DNA of 64,000 bases, taken from positions 2,272,501-2,336,500 of the forward strand of contig JAIGNY010004072.1 in assembly GCA_020152595.1 (NCBI GenBank), in the 5' to 3' direction. The notes under the pieces are model-generated. The model did no database searches, was not told the origin of the DNA, and saw nothing but the letters and a program-made list of their open reading frames with translations. Made by a program: the position numbers and the translations under genes. The stretch comes from Chiridota heheva (Eukaryota > Echinodermata > Holothuroidea > Apodida > Chiridotidae). Shown here in pieces: positions 49,401 to 58,500 of this stretch; the stretch's first letter is position 1; each line of letters starts with the position of its first letter.

Positions 49401-52400
49401 CACCACTTGTTCCCTTCTTGGAGGCCAGGAAGAACGTGGACATTACGAGGTCCTTGGGCAGATTTGAGATTGGGCTGATTGTGTTCTTTGCCAACAGCCC
49501 TCTGATTTCTGTCTTCAACAACACGGTGTGGTTGCCTAAGCAAAGCGTGGGGGTGAGGGGAAAGACCCGTCACTGGGGCGGAGGGGGTTGTGAACTCTAG
49601 ATGGTAGCCCTGCCGAATGGCTCTCAGAACCCACTTGTCTGTGGTGACTTTCTCCCACGCCACAGTGAATTTACCCAGCGGGGGCGTTGGGGGTGGGTCA
49701 AAGGCACTGCTCCTTGCCTTTTCCCCACACTTGTGAGAAAAAGGCACCCGCTCTGCATGCAGAGGGGAAGGAGCATTGACCACTCTCTGCCACGTTCACT
49801 CTCTTGGTCCACTAAGTGGACTCCTGGCAAGTGGGAGAAGCTGTGTTGGGCTTGGCAACATTGCACGGCGACGACGTGGAGCCCTCCGCTGGGTAGCCGC
49901 ACCTCGTGGATGCTGGGGCCCGGCGACGTGCGGGTGGAGATGACAAAGGCTTCGCCTTTGCCAATAGCTTCGTAAAATTGTTCTGTCAGTCAGCCTGGTA
50001 CAACAGGACGTCTCGAAAGCGACCTGCGAAGAGGTCCAGGCCTTCCGTTGGCAACCGCTAAAGGTCCACCTGTGTGGCTTCAGAGAGGCCAAGGAGGGGG
50101 AGAACATTCTTACACCTCTCCTTGCCCACCTTTGTAGAGGCTTGGGCGAGTTGGTTGACTGTCATGTCGATCAAATATGAAAGTCAGTCTAGCAAAGGTG
50201 TGGTCGTCAGGATGACGTCGGCCAACAAATGTCTGCGCAGGACCGAGTCCAACCCATACGACGAGAGCTTGGTACTTAAAGCCCTGCCGAATGGCCCGGT
50301 CATCAGCTTTAAGGGGTTCTTGCCTCTGCTGGACCGCAGGGTCAATAACCCTATGGCCCTGTCCGCAGAGCTTGACACTGCTGGGGTGCCTCTCGCGGGC
50401 TGGCGGAGGAGTTGCCATACTCCATTCGGGATCAACGGGGTGCCGACGAGCGCCTGGTAGGCAGCTGGCTCGACGCTTGTGACCTGGTCAACCTCCCTGA
50501 TGTAGGCTGTCCAGAACTTGACGGGGGAGTCTTGGCATAATGCTGTACCCTGGGCATCAGGGAAGCATCAATGGGAAATTGCTTAGCATCCCTTTGGACT
50601 GTATTGAGTATGAGAGGTGCTTTCACTACATCCTGCCTAATCTCCTGTGCCAGGAAATCTAAGAGCTGGGGACCCATGGCCCCTGTAACAGGGGATCCAC
50701 CAGAGGGGGTGACAGGGAGAGGACCTCCTCCGGTACCTGGCAGGGTACAGGGGTCCTATTCAGTGCGGCCTGTGTCAGTGTGGCGGCACAGGGGACGACT
50801 TGGATTCCCCCCCCCTCCCCTTCATTTCAGGGGGTGGTCCGGTGCCCTAGGAGTGTCTGGAGGGGTAGATGTCGAGGGCGTCCATCTTCGCCTCAAGGTC
50901 GGGGGGATGCCTCACGTCTGCAACAGCAGCTGCTGGGCGGCGAGGCGCGGGGGGTGGCAACCTCTGCTCCATCGCCTGGGAAACCAAAGTCTCAAGCATC
51001 TGCTTGAGCGTGTCCATGAATGAAGGAGGCATCCTCCAAGGGCGTTTCCCCTATGTCACTTCCTTCGCCTCCACCTGGGCTCAGGGGAGAGTGAGAAAGA
51101 GGAAGAAGACAGTGAGATGGACTCATACCGTCAACTCCCTACTCTTTTAAGTGTACTATCCCACTCCCTGTCCCTCGCCTGGAGCCATCTCAGGTGACAA
51201 CAGTACCGGCGGGACGGAAGCACGGGAAGTGCTGGGCTCTGCCACAGCATCCGGCACAAAAAGTGTACACATGAGCATACACTTACTCAGCTGCAGGGGC
51301 TTGTCATCGGGCGCCCTGCTGAGTGTAGGCGGCAGCCTCTTTTCCCTGGCGGGAATGTGCTGCTGCTTGGACTTTGGCGGCAGTGATGGAGGGAGAGAAG
51401 ACAATGACAGTCTGTCTGACCGTCGCTTCTCCACCCTCTCTGCCACTCCTTGAAAGTGCCGATCGCGCTGGAGTCTATGCTCCAGCCGCGCACCCTGATC
51501 CCAGTCACTGCAGAGAGTACACGGGTTTCATTTACAGCAGTCTGCACACGTAACATGTGAGAGAGATGTTTTCAGAGCGTAACTTAAAATATCCCTTACA
51601 CGCGACGCATCACTGGAGATCGTGGGTGCGTAATGCGCCGATACTGGGGGACCTGTCCTCCGTGTCCATAATACTAGTGATAGTTTGGTGAAATTGTAAC
51701 GTTCAACGCGAAAAGCTTACTATGGTAGTTCACACATTCATGGAACTATGTAGCTGATGGCTACAGTAACAAAAAGAAAATAGCTCTCATGATATTATAC
51801 TTCCTGTGGAGATTTGTTTGCTTAACACTTGAACGCGTAGCTTTGTAGCTAGTGGGTCTACTTCCGGGTTTATCGTACAATGTATATTATCCCGTTCAAA
51901 TAATATGGAGCCACACTGACCTGTTCACCAGAGCTGTATGAACTAATAAAGCTTGGATACAGAGCCGTATGGACCCGTTTAACAGAACCATGCGGACCTG
52001 TGGAAGTAATCTAATGGCTCTACAGCGAGCCGTAAAATTACTTGTAACTCACTTAGGACGCCCCCCCCCCCATTGTGGCTCTACTAGTCCCTACATGGGA
52101 CCGTGGTCCACAGCGGTGTAAAAAGGAGTCACCCACCACTACCTGCGCCCCACTGACTTCAGACGTGGGCGCTAGTATTGCATGGTTTATTCTAAGTTAC
52201 GTCATTAAGACGCAACTTAGCTAATCAATATAGTTTAAGATATAACTTACTTGCGACAGACCTCTGCCTACGGCCCTGCCGACTCAGTAGCATAGAGTCG
52301 GGGGCCCCAGTGGGTAAGTATAAATTACCAAAGTAGACTACTGCCTCAGACCTCCGCAGCTCAGTATCGTCGAGCCGTGGGTTGTAGCGTTAGCAAAAAA

Positions 52401-52527
52401 CTCTGAGAGACTATATTAAGACATGATACATTTAACGTGAAGCGCCTCTTCCAGTTTGAAAATAAATATATATATATATATAATATATATGTGTATGTAT
52501 GTATATATATATATATTTATATATAAA

Positions 52528-52564
<37 letters not shown>

Positions 52565-55500
52565 ACTAACACCAAAGCTCCCCTAAGGGGGATGTACTTA
52601 CAACCCTTACGAGGGCGAGACAGAACTGCAGAAGACGTCAAACATGGTAAGAGGCAAGCAGCAGCAATTTAGTACACCAGAAAATAGAATCAAATAAACC
52701 TATATCTGAAAATTAAATTAAAGAAAGAAAAAATGCACGAAATGTAAAATCTCTAAATGTGCAGGGGTAGCATAGAAAACACAAACCACTGTGATCTTGC
52801 TGTCTTTGGAGATAAAAAGAAAAGGTGAATTCTTCTGAAAAGGGTGTCTCTCCAGCTCATCGTGCTCATACATTAAAAACTCTTGTCTTAATTATATGCA
52901 AAAGGTATGAACTCATGCTATGCATGGTAACGTAAAACAATATATAGGCTCTCTTGTACAACTGTAGCTCCTTGGACCTTCTTGAAGCAGGCACCTCACA
53001 TACCCTGTGGTGACATCAACCTCTTGCGCATGCACCAACATCAAAACGAGAGGTTGGCCTAATATGAGAACCTGCAATGAAGACATCCTATCATGTTAAT
53101 ACATATAAACTGTGCAACGCTAGGCTATCCTCGTCGTGGTAGGGCGGGGGCCTAGGGCGAAAACCACTTCAACCCAAGAGAATGGGGTCCTAAAAAGTAG
53201 CGCACCAGGTGCTTTACGGACTAAAAACACCCGTCGCGAGAGTGAGACTCTCTCGTTCTACCCACCTGTTTTGTACGGATGAAAGCAAAAACACCAACTT
53301 AAGTGTAAACTTAATGGAAAAAGTCCTGTGAGTCAGACCGAATATTTGCCGGCCGCATGGCCACCTCGTCCTACCTCAGGTGACTTGAAAAGGCTCGAAG
53401 AAAATGCCAAACAGCATAAAAATCGCATGGTAGGAGCTGCAAGGATGAAAATTGTTAAAAAAAGGCAAAAATATAAACAAATGTTTTGGCCATTCCAGCG
53501 ATGTTGAGACCGCAAAGCGCTGAAAAGAAGTGAGGAAATTATGAAGGTTAGGGCTGGGTTGGTAACTACGTTTATAAGGTCGGTTGGAAGTGCGTTAGAA
53601 TCAGGTCATTGGACCAGATTAAATATTTATAGCATGAAAGATAGAACTTGAAGTAAATTTTAATATTAATCTATATGACAGAGGAATATTAAAGACCATG
53701 TGTAAAAATCATGTTGATATCTTACTCGTGCTGCATTTTCCAAATATTGTCAACGTGACCATGCAGTGTAAAATGTGATATTATAATGGGAGATCCAATA
53801 AAATAAAAAACAAAAAATGTTTTCCTTTTACTTATAAGTGTAAATTACATGAGCAAAGCACATTCTTAAAAAGTGCATATTACACCCCACCTCAAACAAA
53901 AAAATGCTACCAGTAACTAATTAATTTTCGAAGAAATACACAGAAATTGTCTTGGATCTGCCTTTACGACATCATACTATACACTGTCAGGGCACTTTTC
54001 AACACACTTGTGCAATCTTTGAAGTGCAATAACTACTAAACGGAAAAAAGTTATCAGCATAATTGTTACACCAAATTGTTTCTTCAATTGTTTGTTTGTT
54101 TGATGAGGGCTTAACGGCACCATGAGGGTCAAATTGTGCCTGAAAGGTCAGATCATTCTAGAGGTAGGAAGGAAAGGAAAGGAAACAGGGGGAGAATGAG
54201 AGAAATTCAAGAACAAAAGGTCAGAAAGCTGTGATTGAGAGGGGAGGTGCATGGTTAAAACAAAAACAAAGTAGAGAGGGGGTGGAAGAGGAGAATTAAA
54301 TATGGTTGTAGAGGAAAGCATAATGAAGGAAGGAGATAATTTTATCCAGAGGAATTTTCTCTAAGAACTCAGCAATTGAGTTGTGGGGAGCGAGGAAAGC
54401 TCTGGGAAGGTTGTACAGGGGGCAAGCAAGGAGAACGTGATGGATTGTGAGGGTGCAATGGCAATTGTTGCAGAGGGGTTGAGGGGAGTCAATAAGAAAG
54501 TGGGGGTGAGTGAGGTGGGTGTGACCAATTCTAAGACGGGTAATATGAACGTTGTCGATACGAGAGAGGTTGTTGATGGTGGATTTGATAGGAATTGTGG
54601 GCTGGATGACATGGAGTTTGTTATCAATTTGGGAGTTCCATGAGGTTTGCCAGCGGTCACGAACAAGGGAAGCGATAAGCGGTTTGATGTCAGAGAGGGT
54701 TTTGGGGAAAAGGGGTAGGGAGGAGGTTGAGGGCAAGCTTAGCGGCTGCATCAGCCCTGTCATTGCCAGGGATGCCAAGATGGCTGGGTATCCAGAAGAA
54801 AAGAATACTTTCCTGCAGAGGGTGGGAGAAAGGAGTTTCTGGAGGAGGAGGTGGCATGTGAGGTTATCCCATTTAAGATTGATGAAGAAGTGAAAACAGC
54901 CTTTGAGTCAGAGAAAATGGCAAAGTGGCTGAGCGAAGAGTACTCAATAAAGTTGAGGGCGAGGAGAATGGCCTTAGCCTCGGCTGAAAAGATGGATGAG
55001 TAGTCGGGAAGTCTGCTACTGAGGGTGATGTCTTGGATGACGGCAGCAGCAGCTGTCTTGTTGCCTTCCTTGGAGCCATCGGTATAGATGGAGTGTCCTC
55101 TATCATGTATACGAATATGAAAATTCACCGGAATATTCCTTGAAGGCCCATAACATCCTATAGTTAAATCAAACACAAATTTTAGGAATGTTCAGGAATG
55201 ACAATATCATAACAAAACTAGAAATTGGAAGTAAGTCTCACCTGCCATATATTTTTGATCTCAAGTCAAACATTTTGCAGCAAAGTCTGTTGTTATGCAA
55301 TAACCTAAACCATTAAGTGTGAACAATTGCTCTTTAAATATACTGTATCATTTCATTTATATGCAAATGAGCTAATTATTATGCACAAACAACCCCCAAT
55401 CATGCTCAACTGAACAGTAACCATGTCCTCTACCCCTGTACCAAGTACAAAAGTTTCATCTCAGTTTAAAATTTTCATACAAAAGTCTATTGTTATGCAA

Positions 55501-58500
55501 ATAACCTGATTAATATGCACATTACACCTTACCATTAAGAGTAGACAATGCTCACCACATATATGACCACAAGTGTAAACAAAATCCCCATTCCCACTTT
55601 AATTTAAGAGATATTATAGATACACATATTTAAATTGTTATGCAAATAAGCTAATTAGTGTGCACATACAACCTCCTAATCATGCTCATTTGAACAGTAC
55701 CCATGTCCTCTACCCGTGCAAAGTTACATGAATGTACCCCATTCATAATTTAAGTTATGCGCTCATGTTAAACATTTTGTACAAGTCTATTGTTATGTAA
55801 ATAACATAATTAATATGCACACTTCACCTCACCATTAAGTGTAGACAATGGTCTTCACATATACGATCATTTGTGCAAACAAAATCCCATCTACTTTAAT
55901 TTAAGATATATCACAGATACAAATATTTTCATTGTTATGCAAACAAGCTAATTAGTATTCATACACAACCCCCAACCATGCTCATTTGAACAGTACCCAT
56001 GTACTCTATCCCTATGCCACGTTACATGAATGTACACCATTCCTAACTTAAGTTGTGAAATCTTAAAACCAAATCTTTAACCAAAAACTTTAACCGGATG
56101 CTAACGCCGAGGATAGTAGAATAGCTCTATTCTTTGAATAGTTGAGCTAAAAACTTTCCAATCACATATGATAATCATAAGTTTCTATTTGGGTATGGAT
56201 ACAACTCGTACAAGCTAAATCAACAACCAGCACACAAGGTTAAGTGAAGGTGATCTAAAAGTTTGAGAGCCGGTTTTTTCTGCATGTACCATCTTGAGGT
56301 ATTCTACTGGTATATGTTTTATAAGCAAGACTTTGCAGCTTTATTCGTACTATTATGAACTCTTTGTAACAATGATGGTATCAATCTAGTACACCCCCAC
56401 ATTCTTCAAGTATACATCAACTTAAGCAGAGGGAGTATGATTCAACACAATGTTTGGCGTTCTTTTTGGAAAAACATGTTTTTCTGTAACAGAAGAAGTT
56501 AAGTGTTTTTTATATGATAAAAAATTGCTTAATAGTCGTTTAAAATTATGTCAAACTTAAGTTCTCTTGATATATGCCTTACAAACACCAACACTACTTA
56601 TTCCTTGACATAAGAATACATTATAACCAATGTGATATCCCACAAACTTGTTCTCATTTCATTTTTGACGATAAACTAAGTGTGATGCTATTCAAGCTAA
56701 TCATATCAATGATAACAGCGAATAGGACTTGTTTTTCTAATAACTTCCAACACTTCCAGCATGACTCATTGCTGTGTATTTCGAGACTACTTCCTTATGT
56801 TTAAATCGAAACTGCTTAAAACCTTGGTCCCAAGCAATGGAAATCATACATTTTTATTTTTATTTAAGTAATTACACTTTAATAATACATTTTGTTTTCA
56901 AATTTTAGTAATTAGTTTTTAATAATTTCTTAACGTCATTAAAATCTATTGCAAAGTATTTCTAACCTCTTGTCATAAAATCCTGAGTTGGGTGGGCTTG
57001 ACATTGAGCAGGCAGCAAATGTCTGCAATGGAGGAGAGTGACCAGAGGGGCTCCTCTCACAGGCAGGGGACGGCATCTCCTTTTTCACAATGTTCAGGTT
57101 TATGTCGAGTGGGGTGAGCGGTACGGATGCTGCCTGTGTTTGGTGGTCTGAATAAACAGGTGGTTGGTGTGGAGGAGACACAACATCCTGGGATAAGTTC
57201 AAGGCTTCATGCTGAACTGTAGGAGAACAACCACAATTTTTCAATCATAAGTTACAAGGAAAGATAGTCATGTCTTCATGTTTTTTTACGAAATCTGCTC
57301 AGATATTTTCTTGCATATTACACAATAAATTTTGATGATCATGAAAGACATAAATATTCAGCTCAGTGGAAAATATAAATACAACAGAAAACCTACCATA
57401 TGTGCAATTTCCGAACTAGTAATCAATAATAGCTTAATCTTAGTTATGGAAAGGGTACATATGTCAAACATTTGGACATTGCAAGATGATACTATATAAT
57501 AGTATACTTTTGGTTTTGTATCATATAAAATCAAATAATTGTGCAAATATGTGATTCAGAGAAAAGGGGAGTACTAAGTAAGGACAAGTTTTATCAAGTA
57601 TCCATTCAAAAATTCAACACCAACCTAAAATATACATTCTTTCTATCCCCCTCCATAAAAAACACATGAACACTTTTGGAGTTTTAACAAGGGAACAAAA
57701 TTTTATCAAAATAGTCTCAAAATATATAGACAATGGGAGGGTTGGGTGTCCTCGAAATATTACATTTTGGGGAGAAGATGGTGTTACACAGCCCCTTCCT
57801 ACACAATGGACGCCCCTTCCTACACAATGGACGCCCCTTCCTACACAAGGGATGCCCCTTCCTACACAATGGACACCCCTTCCTACACAATGGACGCCCC
57901 TTCCTACACAATGGGCGCCCCCTCCCACACAATGGACGACCCTTCCTACACAATGGACACCCCTTCCCACACAATGGACGCCCCTTCCTACACAATGGAC
58001 GCCCCTTCCTACACAATAGACCACATGACTAATTACAGCGAAGAAAACATCTTACTGAATATTTCTCATCGAAATGCATTTGAACATTTTGAGCCTTGTC
58101 ATAGGCACAGGAGTGTCGAAGTGAACACATTGGACAATTGTCAATCAAAGGTAAACTAAATTTCATGCAATTAGTAACGATCAATTACTTTTCTTTTTCC
58201 CTTTTAATGATATATGAGTGTTCAATTAACAAAACCCTTGTTATGTTGATGACAACAGTGAACACAAACGATTTGGTACAATGATCATTTAAATCCATGT
58301 GAAATCCCTATGAAATGGTTTTAGTAACTAGAACGGTAAATACCATCATGGTTCGCATGCCCATGCAAATTGACACCCATATCATATGAGCCGGCCATTT
58401 ATAAAAAAGGCATCTCACACTAAGTCCCATATGTCATCCCATGTCCCAAATGACATCCCACCTTATGTCCCACATGACATCCCATCCCATGCCTTGTCCC

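Larger units (their letters stand above)
45836..53660 (-). mobile_element. DIRS-like retrotransposon (element 2), degenerate, with gag, RT, RNase H and tyrosine recombinase
   Basis: A 7.8-kb minus-strand element with inverted ends (45836-45990 and 53515-53660) and an internal complementary region at 46026-46135, related throughout to element 1. Coding order from right to left: long leader, gag-like region, RT, RNase H, tyrosine recombinase, 3' region, as in the DIRS order. DIRS elements integrate by a tyrosine recombinase instead of an integrase or endonuclease, and make no target duplication. Stops and frameshifts break every domain and the ends are more diverged than in element 1, so this copy is older and inactive. 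Confidence 0.9.
29919..56966 (-). other. ETS gene giant intron (~27 kb) loaded with repeats
   Basis: A phase-2 intron, donor AAGAG/GTTAGA at 56967/56966 and acceptor TCTTCAAG/T at 29918/29919. It holds two DIRS elements, at least two LINE fragments and three tandem arrays, described separately. The subregions 39702-41400, 44790-45835, 53661-54085 and 56165-56966 show nothing recognisable beyond simple sequence. Confidence 0.85.

Noticed and set aside
57614-58159. Overlapping Cys- or Pro-rich frames on both strands
   Set aside because: Products of the 21-bp minisatellite at 57792-58018, inside an ETS intron.
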